From Actinomycetes bacterium (GTDB taxonomy: Bacteria; Actinomycetota; Actinomycetes; Mycobacteriales; Mycobacteriaceae), in NCBI GenBank assembly GCA_023404955.1, contig JAEXZY010000146.1, positions 1 through 23,529 on the forward strand: a DNA stretch of 23,529 bases, in the 5' to 3' direction. Positions within the stretch are counted from its first letter, which is position 1. Each line of letters starts with the position of its first letter. The notes under the pieces are model-generated. The model was not told the origin of the DNA and ran no database searches. It saw only the letters and a list, made by a program, of their open reading frames with translations. Shown one piece after another: positions 15,383 to 22,383 of this stretch. The position numbers were made by a program, and so were the translations under genes.

Positions 15383-16009
15383 ATGCGAGCGGTTCGTGGG
15401 TTTGTCGTCCTGGTTCTCGGCCTGGTTCTCGCCCCAGTGCTGAGCCTGGCGCTGATGATCGCGGCGCCCGGCTCGGCAGCAGCACAGCCCGCGCGCTCGG
15501 CCACCAATCAGAAGGCCGTAGAGGTCGTAATCGCCCGCGCGCTGTCGCAGCGCGGGGTGCCCTTCGCTTACGGCGGTGGCGGTGCGTCCGGGCCCAGCAA
15601 GGGCACGGCCGCCGCACCCGCCGATCCGGCAGCGCCGGATCAGGCCGCGACGGATGCCCTCGACCTGACCACGCCCGGACTGAACCTGCCGGCCGCCGTC
15701 CCCACGCCGGCACCCGCTCCGCGGGTCGAGGTGGTGGGCTTCGACGCCTCCGGTCTGATGGTGTACTCCTACGCCGGGGTGGGCGTGAAACTGCCGCGGT
15801 CCTCGGGTGAGATGTACAAGGTGGGTCAGAAGGTGATGCCGTCGCTGGCGCTGCCGGGTGATCTGCTGTTCTACGGACCGGACGGCACGCAGAGCGTCGC
15901 GCTGTTCATCGGCAACGGGAAGATGGTCGAAACCACCGACTCCGGCGTCGCCGTCTCGGAGGTGCGGACCAAGGACATGACGCCCTACCTGGTCCGCATC
16001 ATCGCCTGA
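15383..16009 (+). CDS. ripD: RipD-like non-catalytic NlpC/P60 protein
   Basis: A 208-residue exported protein. Residues ~6-34 form a signal peptide ending AAA-Q. The NlpC/P60 core runs QKAVEVVIARALSQRGVPFAYGGGG (~43-67), then VGFDASGLMVYSYAGVGVKLPRSS, KVGQKV, GDLLFYGPDGTQSVALFIGNG and MTPYLVRII. In active RipA/RipB enzymes the motif is D-C-S-G-L with a His before V-A-L; here Cys is Ala122 and His is Ser171. This is the substitution pattern known for M. tuberculosis RipD, which binds peptidoglycan without cutting it. An Ala/Pro-rich insert (~76-113) lies between the first helix and the dead active site, and the repetitive C-terminal tail of the tuberculosis protein is absent. ATG 15383 follows a GGTGGAAG ribosome site. 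Confidence 0.88.
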   Translation: MRAVRGFVVLVLGLVLAPVLSLALMIAAPGSAAAQPARSATNQKAVEVVIARALSQRGVPFAYGGGGASGPSKGTAAAPADPAAPDQAATDALDLTTPGLNLPAAVPTPAPAPRVEVVGFDASGLMVYSYAGVGVKLPRSSGEMYKVGQKVMPSLALPGDLLFYGPDGTQSVALFIGNGKMVETTDSGVAVSEVRTKDMTPYLVRIIA

Positions 16010-16041
16010 CCGATTGCGCCACAGCAGGATTGGCAGATTGC

Positions 16042-16620
16042 CTACGTCACCGACGTGAAGGGACTGAGGACGTCCCTGACGAACTGTGTGACATTGGTTT
16101 TCGGATTGCTGTCCGGAAAGCTCACCGTGGCAAGCACATTGCCACCCGCGTCGGCGAAGTTGCCGTCTGCGCGGTCCTGGTGCGACGACGAAGTCACCAG
16201 GATGATGCCCGACGTGCCGGCGTCGCGGGCCAGCGGAACCGAGAACTGTGCATTCTGCACAGTGCTGTTGGCTCGATCCTCGACGATGATCCTGTCGTCG
16301 GGCAGCCCCAGCACGCGAAGGGTCTTGCGCATCTCGCCGGCTTCGGTCCGCCCGTTTCGTGGGTTGCCACCCGTGACGATCACCGGTGACTGCGGGAACA
16401 TCTGCGCCACCGCGAGCCCCGTGAGGACGCGGGTGTAGAGGATCGGCCGCATCGTGCCGTTGTCCTTGAGGCCATACCCCAGAATCACGATCGCCGGCTT
16501 CGAGAAATCCTTGGCCACCAGGGGAGGAGCCGCCTGCGCGCCGGGGGCGATGCCGAGGACCACCGCGAGCGTCATCGCCACCGCGGATGCCAGCCGCGCC
16601 GCAGCGCCGGAAAGGGTCAC
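16042..16620 (-). CDS. Secreted DUF218 / YdcF-SanA family protein
   Basis: A 192-residue protein with a signal peptide (residues 1-30, ending AQA-AP). The DUF218 fold is shown by AIVILGYGLKDNGTMRPILYTRV (~43-65), a VIVTGGNPRNGRTEAGEMRKTL block (~79-100) with conserved Gly-Gly and Glu, the VEDRANSTVQNA block (~112-123) and VTSSSHQDR (~142-150). These match the conserved motifs of the YdcF/ElyC/SanA family, several members of which affect envelope integrity; the reaction is unknown. The exported location fits an envelope role. The GTG start at 16620 begins the hydrophobic segment directly. It is convergent with ripD, whose stop codon is 32 bases away, and divergent from the secreted protein at 16741. 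Confidence 0.85.
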   Translation of the reverse strand: MTLSGAAARLASAVAMTLAVVLGIAPGAQAAPPLVAKDFSKPAIVILGYGLKDNGTMRPILYTRVLTGLAVAQMFPQSPVIVTGGNPRNGRTEAGEMRKTLRVLGLPDDRIIVEDRANSTVQNAQFSVPLARDAGTSGIILVTSSSHQDRADGNFADAGGNVLATVSFPDSNPKTNVTQFVRDVLSPFTSVT

Positions 16621-16670
16621 GATGGTTCATCGCCGCACCGCCGCCGCGCATTACGGTCCGGTCTCGATGA

Positions 16671-16707
16671 GCCAACGATGCGCAGAAGATCGGACGCCGT
16701 CGTTGGC
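16671..16707. repeat. Inverted repeat in a divergent promoter region
   Basis: GCCAACGA (16671-16678) and TCGTTGGC (16700-16707) are perfect 8-bp inverted arms separated by 21 bases, between the divergent DUF218 and secreted-protein genes. Centre-to-centre spacing is 29 bases, near three helical turns, so a pair of operator half-sites is conceivable. A TACGGT hexamer (16652-16657) upstream might be the -10 for the plus-strand gene. Confidence 0.3.
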
Positions 16708-16740
16708 GCGACGAGCGCTGACGTGCTCTGGTGGAAGATG

Positions 16741-17238
16741 ATGCCTTTCCCACCCAGCACCCCCGCCCGTGCGGTCCTGGCCATCACCGCCGCCGCCGCG
16801 GCTCTGCTCGTCGCCGCCCCGGCGGCCGCCTCGGCTCCGCCGTCGGACAGTCAGGGATACGTCGACTCCACCGCCCGGTGCGCGTCGCCGGCGACTCCCG
16901 TCGTGTTCGGCAGCACCTCGGGTTCTCGCGTGGCGATCTGCAAGAGCGCCGACGGCGACCTCGAGTACCGAGGGGTGAGGGTGCGCGACGGTGCCCGGCT
17001 GATCGCCTCCGCGTCCCAGTCGGCTGACGGCGCCTTCACCGCTGTCCGGGACGGAATCGAATACATGGTGACCTCCGATGCGCTGGTGATCAGCGCCGGG
17101 GAGAAAGTCATCCGCGACGAGGAGATGCTGGACTTCCACCGGCCGGGCGACACGGCAGCCGCACCGCAGGCACCGAAGACCTCGACGACGCCTCTACCGC
17201 CGCCGTTGCCGGCGGAGGTCGGCGGCGACGGAAGCTGA
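16741..17238 (+). CDS. Small secreted protein of unknown function
   Basis: A 165-residue protein I do not recognise. A signal peptide covers about residues 1-32 (a hydrophobic Ala/Leu/Val core ending AAASA). The mature part begins PPSDSQGYVDSTARC, contains a second cysteine in VAICKSADGDLEYRGVRV (one likely disulfide), and is mainly beta-strand-like up to VIRDEEMLDFHRP. It ends in a Pro/Thr-rich tail (KTSTTPLPPPLP). I start at ATG 16741, with GGTGGA five bases upstream; ATG 16738 is equally in frame but too near that site, and the ATG at 16678 would put a charged 21-residue extension before the signal. It is convergent with the MOSC gene, 18 bases between stop codons. Confidence 0.7.
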   Translation: MPFPPSTPARAVLAITAAAAALLVAAPAAASAPPSDSQGYVDSTARCASPATPVVFGSTSGSRVAICKSADGDLEYRGVRVRDGARLIASASQSADGAFTAVRDGIEYMVTSDALVISAGEKVIRDEEMLDFHRPGDTAAAPQAPKTSTTPLPPPLPAEVGGDGS

Positions 17239-17256
17239 CGCGTCACGCGGACGGTG

Positions 17257-17700
17257 TCAGGGGGAGTGCGCTGCCGGCACCGTCACCTCGTCGCCGACGC
17301 GCAGCGTTCCCGAGCTCAACAGCCGGCAGACCGACCCACCGCGGCGGGATATGGCCGCCGCTGCACCAGGACCGATCCAGTCGTCGAGCAGCCGGCACGG
17401 GGCGCTGAGTCGCACCACCTCGAGATCGACCTCACCGATGCGGATGCGGGTGCCGGGCTTGGTCGGGATGTCGCCGCTGTCGACAGTGATGTTGCGGCGG
17501 GTCGCCCCCGAATCGATGGGTCGACCCAGCGCAGCGGCGGCGGCGTCGAGCGCTTCCCGGGACTGGATCGTCACGTGCCGGTGCCGGGTTCCGTGATATC
17601 GGTCGCCCACCAGTCCCTTGCCCTCCTCGGCGATCACCGACTCCACGGAGCGGGTCGGTATGCGTCGCCCGGGGGCCACGTGGATCGCGACGATGTGCAC
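17257..17700 (-). CDS. MOSC domain protein
   Basis: A 147-residue single MOSC domain. It shows EGKGLVGDRYHG (~26-37), the TRRNITVDSGD block (~67-76) where the family has R-R-N-h, and the conserved cysteine C102 in APCRLLDDW. MOSC domains transfer or hold sulfur or molybdenum cofactor ligands, as in the Moco sulfurase C-terminus and YiiM-type mARC relatives; the small stand-alone forms act on poorly defined substrates. It should be cytoplasmic. The GTG start at 17700 lies eight bases after a TACTCT hexamer and lacks a ribosome site, so its leader is likely absent or one to two bases long. No molybdopterin gene is nearby. Confidence 0.88.
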   Translation of the reverse strand: MHIVAIHVAPGRRIPTRSVESVIAEEGKGLVGDRYHGTRHRHVTIQSREALDAAAAALGRPIDSGATRRNITVDSGDIPTKPGTRIRIGEVDLEVVRLSAPCRLLDDWIGPGAAAAISRRGGSVCRLLSSGTLRVGDEVTVPAAHSP

Positions 17701-17708
17701 GACAGGCG

Positions 17709-17714
17709 AGAGTA
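17709..17714 (-). promoter_or_regulatory. -10 hexamer for the MOSC gene
   Basis: On the minus strand TACTCT (17714-17709) precedes the GTG start at 17700 by eight bases. Transcription starting 7-9 bases after the hexamer would give a nearly leaderless mRNA. Confidence 0.4.
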
Positions 17715-17773
17715 CCCACCAGCGTCATCGCCGAAATGTGTCATCGTTTGCTCATATTTGGCACCGGAATTAA

Positions 17774-17789
17774 CTGACGTGCTCGTCAG
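17774..17789. promoter_or_regulatory. 16-bp palindrome, possible operator
   Basis: CTGACG-TGCT-CGTCAG is a perfect 6-bp inverted repeat with a 4-base centre, in the AT-richer space between the divergent MOSC and large secreted-protein genes. It ends 37 bases upstream of the -35 of the plus-strand promoter. It may bind a dimeric repressor or activator. Confidence 0.35.
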
Positions 17790-17825
17790 CAAATCAATAC
17801 GCCACAAGAATTCCTCGCGTTTCGG

Positions 17826-17854
17826 TGGACAATTCATCACATTATGGATACGTT
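17826..17854 (+). promoter_or_regulatory. SigA-type promoter of the large secreted-protein gene
   Basis: TGGACA (17826-17831), a 5/6 match to TTGACA, is separated by exactly 17 bases from TACGTT (17849-17854), a TANNNT -10. Transcription would start near 17861, leaving a ~37-base leader that carries GGAGGG at 17885-17890, seven bases before the ATG. This is the clearest two-box promoter in the window. Confidence 0.55.
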
Positions 17855-17897
17855 TCTCGCGGTCGGGGCCACACGCAGCAACTTGGAGGGTCGCGTC

Positions 17898-19283
17898 ATG
17901 CGCACTACCGCACGTTCTTACGTCACCGCCGGCGTAGCCCTGATGGGGGCCGGAGTGATCTCCGCCACGCCGGTCACCCCGAACCTCGACCTCGAGATGA
18001 AGAGCTATGACGTGGGACTGGTCGCCGCCACGCAGAGCTGTGCCACGGGCAGCACCAGCGCCCTGTGCGCGACGCCGGCCGGAATCCCGTCGGCCACGAC
18101 GTTCGCGACCACCACCGACAGCACGAACATCCTCAACATTCCGGCGAACCTGTTTATCGCACTGGCGAATACGCCCTACAACTTCTTCAACGCGCTAGGC
18201 GAGGGCGACGTCGCGCTCGGCTCCGATCCCAACGGTGACTTCAGCTTCCAACCCACCTACGAGGGAGTGACGCTGACCCAACCGGAGGGCAGCGTCGTCG
18301 GTCTCGGCCGCAACCTGCGCTACACGGGCAACTGGTGGGTGTACAGCCAGACCAACATCCTGGGCACCGACCCCGCGGATCCGTCCCGGTATCAGGCGTT
18401 GACCAACGTCCTCGTGCCGTTCCCGGCGCTGTCGGTGCCGTTGGGCAACATGGTCGCGGCGATCGCGGCCTCACAGCTACCCATGGACACCGGGTGCACA
18501 GGAACCGGCCCTGGCGCCTGTGATCATCCCGAAGCAATTCTCAGCAAAATGTTTGATCTTCGTCACGTGGTCGCGCTGTTTTCGCCGGATGGCTACACGT
18601 ATCCCGAAACCCGGGCCGGCATCACCTGCAGCGCCGACGGCCAGTGCTACGTCAAGGACGAGGACGGCCCCGAGGTGCCGTGGTCGGGCGAGACCGTCAA
18701 GCTCGACGCGACCGCACCGTTCACCAGCTTCTACAACAGTCTGACCAAGACCCCGGACTTCTCCGAGATCAAGCCGGTGACACCGGAATTCGTCGCGGGC
18801 AGCCTGACCAGCCTCGCGAACGGGCTCAACACCGACTTCAATCCGTTCGTGCTCGGCACGCAGTGCGCCGTGTGCGCGCCGTTCGTGCCCAACCCCGACA
18901 ACAAGCCGATCCCGGGGCCGGTGTTCACCGATCCCGACACCTCGACGACGACGACGCTCGTGGCGGACCAGAAGACCGCTGCGACCGAGACGAAGAGTGT
19001 CGAGAAGGCTGACGACACGGCCACCGGTACGCCCGCCGCGGACGATGCCGCGTCGGACACCACCGACAGCACGAGCACCACGTCGGGACCCAAGCACCGC
19101 AAGCCGACCGCGACCAGCACAGCGATCAAGCAGGTGCGCGATTCGATCAACACCACCGTCTCGAAGGTGACCGACAGCCTCGCCAAGAAGCCGAAGACCA
19201 CGGAGTCGAGCGCTTCGAAATCAGACAGCACAAAGAGCAGCGCCTCCGACGGCGGCTCGAAGAAGTCCGGTTCCGAGGACTGA
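17898..19283 (+). CDS. Large secreted protein with paired cysteines and Ser/Thr/Lys-rich tail
   Basis: A 461-residue exported protein of unknown function. The N-terminus MRTTARSYVTAGVALMGAGVI (~1-21) is of the TAGVALVGAGVI type that I recall from many large mycobacterial exported proteins. The body (~45-360) has eight cysteines in four short-range pairs: SC/LC (8 apart), GC/AC (7), TC/QC (5) and QC/VC (2), suggesting four local disulfides. The last ~100 residues are low-complexity Ser/Thr/Lys/Asp, with a KHRKPTATSTAIKQVRDSIN stretch. There is no PE or PPE motif and no LPXTG. ATG 17898 follows GGAGGG at seven bases; an ATG at 17844 overlaps the -10 region and is rejected. A 17-bp-stem terminator closes the gene. 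Surface or matrix localisation is inferred. Confidence 0.75.
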   Translation: MRTTARSYVTAGVALMGAGVISATPVTPNLDLEMKSYDVGLVAATQSCATGSTSALCATPAGIPSATTFATTTDSTNILNIPANLFIALANTPYNFFNALGEGDVALGSDPNGDFSFQPTYEGVTLTQPEGSVVGLGRNLRYTGNWWVYSQTNILGTDPADPSRYQALTNVLVPFPALSVPLGNMVAAIAASQLPMDTGCTGTGPGACDHPEAILSKMFDLRHVVALFSPDGYTYPETRAGITCSADGQCYVKDEDGPEVPWSGETVKLDATAPFTSFYNSLTKTPDFSEIKPVTPEFVAGSLTSLANGLNTDFNPFVLGTQCAVCAPFVPNPDNKPIPGPVFTDPDTSTTTTLVADQKTAATETKSVEKADDTATGTPAADDAASDTTDSTSTTSGPKHRKPTATSTAIKQVRDSINTTVSKVTDSLAKKPKTTESSASKSDSTKSSASDGGSKKSGSED

Positions 19284-19288
19284 GCGCG

Positions 19289-19328
19289 GCGTGGTCGGGC
19301 GGCGCGCTGATGCGCCGTCCGACCACGC
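19289..19328. terminator. Very strong bidirectional terminator
   Basis: A 17-base arm at 19289-19305 pairs with 19312-19328 through a 6-base loop (GCTGAT); only one pair is a G-U wobble. The hairpin exactly fills the 45-bp space between the convergent stop codons of the large secreted protein and the alpha/beta hydrolase. There is no U-tract, but the stem is long enough to terminate both transcripts. Confidence 0.8.
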
Positions 19329-20081
19329 TCACAGGTAGGGATCGGCCCAGGCGCTGATGATCCGTGCCGCGCGGGCCGCTTGGTTCTTCTCGGTCAGCAG
19401 GTGGTCGGCTCCCTCCAGGGAGACGAAACTGCGGGGATGCCGTGCGGCACGGAAGATGTCGCTGGCGTTGCCGATGCCGACGGTGTTGTCGGTGGGCGAA
19501 TGCATGACCAGCAGCGCGCGCCGCAGCGTCTTGATGCGCTCGCGCAGGTCGGCGTCACGCACGTCTTCGATGAAGTGCCGTCGCAGCGTGAGCGCCTTGC
19601 CGCCGATGAGAAGCGGCGCCTCACCGTCGGCTTCGATGCGCTCGACCAGCGCGTCGTAGATGTGCTCCACGTGAGCGGGTTGGAACGGCGCTCCGACACT
19701 GGCCACCGCCGTCACCGTCGGGCACTCGTGGGCGGCCGCGATCGCGGCCGAACCGCCGAACGAATGGCCGACCAGCAGTCGCACCTCCCGGCCGGAGTCG
19801 TTCATGAACTCGACCGCACGCACGGTGTCGGCGACCTTGTGCGAGAACGATCCATCTCCCCAGTCACCGTCGGAATGGCCCAGGCCGAGATTGTCGAAGC
19901 GCAGCATTCCGATGCCCTCGCTGGCCATCTGCTTACACATGCGGCTTGCCGCCGGACAGTCCTTGCCCAGCGTGAACCCGTGCGCGAAGACGCCCCAGCC
20001 GCGGACCTCGCCGTCCGGTGGGTCGATCAAGCCGGCCAGTGCCGGACCGCTGCTGCTGGGGAACTTCACGCGCTCTGCCAC
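19329..20081 (-). CDS. Alpha/beta hydrolase (dienelactone hydrolase/BAAT-like esterase)
   Basis: A 250-residue cytoplasmic alpha/beta hydrolase. The oxyanion motif is FAHGFTLGKD (~32-41). The nucleophile is Ser107 in LVGHSFGGSA, the acid Asp198 in HSPTDNTV, and the base His227 in GADHLL, a complete triad. The RFDNLGLGHSDGD segment (~61-73) is typical of small esterases and acyl hydrolases of this group; some bacteria carry such a domain fused to OsmC, but no OsmC is present here. The GTG start at 20081 has AGAGG about eight bases upstream. It is divergent from the F420-type oxidoreductase, 59 bases away. The substrate is not predictable. Confidence 0.88.
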   Translation of the reverse strand: MAERVKFPSSSGPALAGLIDPPDGEVRGWGVFAHGFTLGKDCPAASRMCKQMASEGIGMLRFDNLGLGHSDGDWGDGSFSHKVADTVRAVEFMNDSGREVRLLVGHSFGGSAAIAAAHECPTVTAVASVGAPFQPAHVEHIYDALVERIEADGEAPLLIGGKALTLRRHFIEDVRDADLRERIKTLRRALLVMHSPTDNTVGIGNASDIFRAARHPRSFVSLEGADHLLTEKNQAARAARIISAWADPYL

Positions 20082-20140
20082 CGCGTCATCCTCTCAGTTC
20101 GGGCCGTGGCGCATGCTGGTGAGGGACGACGGGAGCGGAT

Positions 20141-21028
20141 GTGATGATGAAGGTGCGGTTCGGAGTCAGCCTGGGCACGGACGTGGGCCCCGAGGCGCTG
20201 CCGGATGTCGTCGACCGCCTCGAGGCTGACGGGGTCGATTCTCTGTGGTTCTCCGAGCTGGTGTACTCGCCGGCGATCGATCCCACCGTCGGCATGGCGT
20301 TCGCTCTGGCACGCACCCGGCACCTCAAGGTGGGCACGTCGGTCGCCGTGCTGCCGGGCCGCCATCCGGTGTTGGTCGCCAAGCAATTGCTGTCGATGGC
20401 TGCACTGGCCCCCAAGAGGGTGCTGCCCGTGTTCGGGTTGCGCTCAGCGCTACCCGCCGAGCGTGACCTGTTCGTCGTGCCCGCAGGGAAGCGCGGCGCC
20501 GTGTTCGACGAGTCGCTGACACTGCTGCGCCGTGTCGTGCGCGAAGAGGCTGTCACGTTCTCCGGCGAGTTCTTCTCGGTGCGCGACGTGACCCTTGCCC
20601 CGAAATCATCGGCGCCCCTTGATGTGTGGCTCGGCGGCTCCTCGTCGCCGGGGTATCGGCGCATCGGGACCTACGCCGACGGATGGTTGGGAAGCTTCCT
20701 CACCCCCGAGGAGACCCGCGGCGCAGTGGCGGAGATTCGCGCAGCTGCCGAAGCCGCCGGTCGGCATGTGCCCGACGACCACTTCGGCATCAACGTGGCG
20801 GTCGGCACCGGCGACCTACCGGACGTGGTGCGCGCCGCCGTCCACGCGCGCCGGCCCGATCTCGATCCCGCCGAACTGGTGGCGCCCGACTGGCCGCAGT
20901 TGCACCGGATGCTCGACGGCTACATCGAGGCGGGTCTGACGAAGTTCGTCATCCGCCCACTCGGCGCGACCGATAGTGGAGAGTTCCTGGACAAGTTCGT
21001 CAAAGAGCTTCTACCGCGCCAGAATTGA
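20141..21028 (+). CDS. LLM class F420-dependent oxidoreductase (MSMEG_3544-like family)
   Basis: A ~295-residue TIM-barrel flavin/F420 oxidoreductase of the luciferase-like monooxygenase class. Markers are the first strand KVRFGVSLGTD, the DSLWFSELVYSPAIDPTVGMAFA block (~34-56), LKVGTSVAVLPGRHPVLVAKQ (~63-83), the PLDVWLGGSSSPGYRRIGTYADGWLGSF block (~160-187) and the C-terminal GLTKFVIRPLG. Mycobacteria use such enzymes with F420H2 (or F420) for hydride transfer to diverse substrates; the specific reaction is unknown. Three in-frame starts stand in a row (GTG 20141, ATG 20144, ATG 20147); GGGAG at 20131-20135 favours the first two. It is divergent from the alpha/beta hydrolase. Confidence 0.9.
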   Translation: MMMKVRFGVSLGTDVGPEALPDVVDRLEADGVDSLWFSELVYSPAIDPTVGMAFALARTRHLKVGTSVAVLPGRHPVLVAKQLLSMAALAPKRVLPVFGLRSALPAERDLFVVPAGKRGAVFDESLTLLRRVVREEAVTFSGEFFSVRDVTLAPKSSAPLDVWLGGSSSPGYRRIGTYADGWLGSFLTPEETRGAVAEIRAAAEAAGRHVPDDHFGINVAVGTGDLPDVVRAAVHARRPDLDPAELVAPDWPQLHRMLDGYIEAGLTKFVIRPLGATDSGEFLDKFVKELLPRQN

Positions 21029-21065
21029 GCCTGTAGATTCTGACCGGGTGGACCACCGCACGTGT

Positions 21066-21071
21066 CACACT
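21066..21071 (+). promoter_or_regulatory. Weak -10 candidate for the SpoIIAA-like gene
   Basis: CACACT, a TANNNT match except at the first base, lies seven bases before ATG 21079, with no Shine-Dalgarno sequence. An 11-bp palindrome, GGTGG-A-CCACC (21047-21057), lies just upstream and could be an operator. Both are tentative. Confidence 0.25.
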
Positions 21072-21078
21072 GGCAATC

Positions 21079-21447
21079 ATGATCGAGATGCTGTCCGACC
21101 TGCCGCCGGGCGTGGCGGGGTTCCGGGTGTCGGGTTGTCTCGACGGTGATGAACTGCGCCACGTCCAGCCCCGGCTGGAGCAGATGCTGGCGACGGGGGA
21201 GGTACGGCTCGTCGAGGTGATCGCCGACGACTACGAGGGATTCGGACCGGGTGGCCTGGCGGAGGACCTGCGACTGGGACTCGACGTGGTGTTGCACCAT
21301 CATGGCGCGTTCCGTCGCATCGCCGTGGTCACCGACAAAGAGTGGGTGATCCACGCGTTGCACGCGTTGGCCTGGCTGGTGCCCGGCGACGTCGCGCTGT
21401 TTCCGCTCACGGAGCTGGACGCGGCGGCCAGGTGGGCCGCCGCGTGA
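21079..21447 (+). CDS. SpoIIAA-like / STAS-type protein
   Basis: A 122-residue protein of the SpoIIAA-like (DUF3478) family, related in fold to STAS and SEC14-like domains. It shows GFRVSGCLDGDELRHVQPRLEQML (~14-37), where the family has a strand followed by a helix, a VRLVEVIADDYEGF strand (~42-55), a long amphipathic segment LGLDVVLHHHGAFRRIAVVTDKEW (~66-89) and a closing FPLTELDAAARWA helix. Members are small cytoplasmic proteins of unclear role. The gene overlaps the membrane-protein gene by 4 bases (GTGA), so the two are translated together. ATG 21079 is the only sensible start, with a -10-like hexamer just upstream. Confidence 0.8.
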   Translation: MIEMLSDLPPGVAGFRVSGCLDGDELRHVQPRLEQMLATGEVRLVEVIADDYEGFGPGGLAEDLRLGLDVVLHHHGAFRRIAVVTDKEWVIHALHALAWLVPGDVALFPLTELDAAARWAAA

Positions 21448-21851
21448 CGCGCCGGAGGCTCGACCGCGCCGCCCTTGTCGCAGGCGGCATACGCCTCACC
21501 TCGGGCGTGTGGTTTCTGGTCGACCCTCTGCGGGCGAACCGCTTCTGGGGCGATCCGGCGGATCCGCCGCCCACCGCGCGGCTGCTGCTGCGCTCGATGG
21601 GGTACCGCGATGCCCTGATCGGGGCGCTGATGGTCTCCGCGGCGGCGTCGGGTCGCGACACCCGCGGCTGGTTCCTCGCCTCGGGCGGCGCCGACGCAGC
21701 CGATCTACTCGGCGGAATGAGTGTGCACGATCACCTGAGTCGCTCGCAGCGGCTGATCGGCCTCGGTGGAGCGGTGGCCGGTATCGGCGTCGGGGTGTGG
21801 GGAGCGCTGCGCCCCGCCGTTCCCGCGGTCGAATCAGCGCCGGCCGAGTAG
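21444..21851 (+). CDS. Small membrane protein (DUF4267-like)
   Basis: A 135-residue protein. Hydrophobic stretches are at about 10-28 (AALVAGGIRLTSGVWFLV), 53-66 (YRDALIGALMVSAA) and 103-121 (LIGLGGAVAGIGVGVWGAL), so it probably spans the membrane three or four times. The DPLRANRFWGDP loop followed by a conserved-looking RSMGYRDALIGAL helix recalls DUF4267 proteins. Function is unknown. I start at GTG 21444, which overlaps the stop of the SpoIIAA-like gene in GTGA; another in-frame GTG at 21432 would lengthen the overlap. The 3' end overlaps the convergent methyltransferase gene by 18 bp. Confidence 0.65.
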   Translation: MTRRRLDRAALVAGGIRLTSGVWFLVDPLRANRFWGDPADPPPTARLLLRSMGYRDALIGALMVSAAASGRDTRGWFLASGGADAADLLGGMSVHDHLSRSQRLIGLGGAVAGIGVGVWGALRPAVPAVESAPAE

Positions 21852-22379
21852 CCAGGCCTGACCGTCGCCCTCACCCGCGGCGACCACCTCCAGCGCGGCG
21901 AAGGCGCGCGTGAGCTCTCCGGCCGGTGCGCGAAAACGGCCGGGCGCGGCGCCGACCTCGCTGAGCACGCTGATGGCGAGCACACCGCCGCGCACCACCC
22001 TGTCGATCATGGCTCCATACAGCGGAGGGGCACGAAACATGCTGCACAGCAACACATCCACCGGCTCGCCGGGCGGCAGGCCGTCGTCGAGGTCGGCGAC
22101 CCTGACGTGGCAATTCGCCGAGCAACCGGTGGAAGCGGCCAGCACCCGCGCCGCCTCCGCCGCTGTGGCCGAGACGTCGTACCCGTACACGGTCATCCCG
22201 CGCTGGGCCAGCCACACCGCGGCGGTGCCACGCCCGCATGCGAGGTCCAGCGCCGTCCCGGTGCCGGGTATCAGGTCGGCGAAGGGGCGCAACGGCGCGG
22301 GTAGCCCGATGTCGTCGGCGCACACCGCGGGCAGCGACTGGTAGCGCTGCTCCCAGCGGAGACGATCGTGGTCGGACAC
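21834..22379 (-). CDS. Class I SAM-dependent methyltransferase (TehB-like)
   Basis: A 181-residue class I methyltransferase. Motif I is TALDLACGRGTAAVWLAQRG (~42-61), and the acidic end of the next strand is D68 in VYGYDVS. A later DLDDGLPPGEPVDVLLCSMF (~93-113) holds the motif IV-like strand. The N-terminal RWEQRYQSLP opening is common in TehB-like small-molecule methyltransferases, which act on tellurite or thiols, but substrate is not assigned. I start at GTG 22379 because TACCAT lies exactly six bases upstream (leaderless) and the longer frame to 22688 runs through the DUF3253 gene. It is four bases downstream of the DUF3253 stop, so it could also be co-transcribed. It overlaps the convergent membrane gene by 18 bp. 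Confidence 0.85.
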   Translation of the reverse strand: MSDHDRLRWEQRYQSLPAVCADDIGLPAPLRPFADLIPGTGTALDLACGRGTAAVWLAQRGMTVYGYDVSATAAEAARVLAASTGCSANCHVRVADLDDGLPPGEPVDVLLCSMFRAPPLYGAMIDRVVRGGVLAISVLSEVGAAPGRFRAPAGELTRAFAALEVVAAGEGDGQAWLLGRR

Positions 22380-22383
22380 GCCG

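Noticed and set aside
15200..16753. 517-residue minus-strand open frame over ripD and DUF218
   Set aside because: It is antisense to ripD and out of frame with the DUF218 gene; composition is shadow-like.
17844..17897. ATG 17844 as start of the large secreted protein
   Set aside because: It overlaps the -10 region, lacks a ribosome site, and would bury the export signal; ATG 17898 has GGAGGG at ideal distance.
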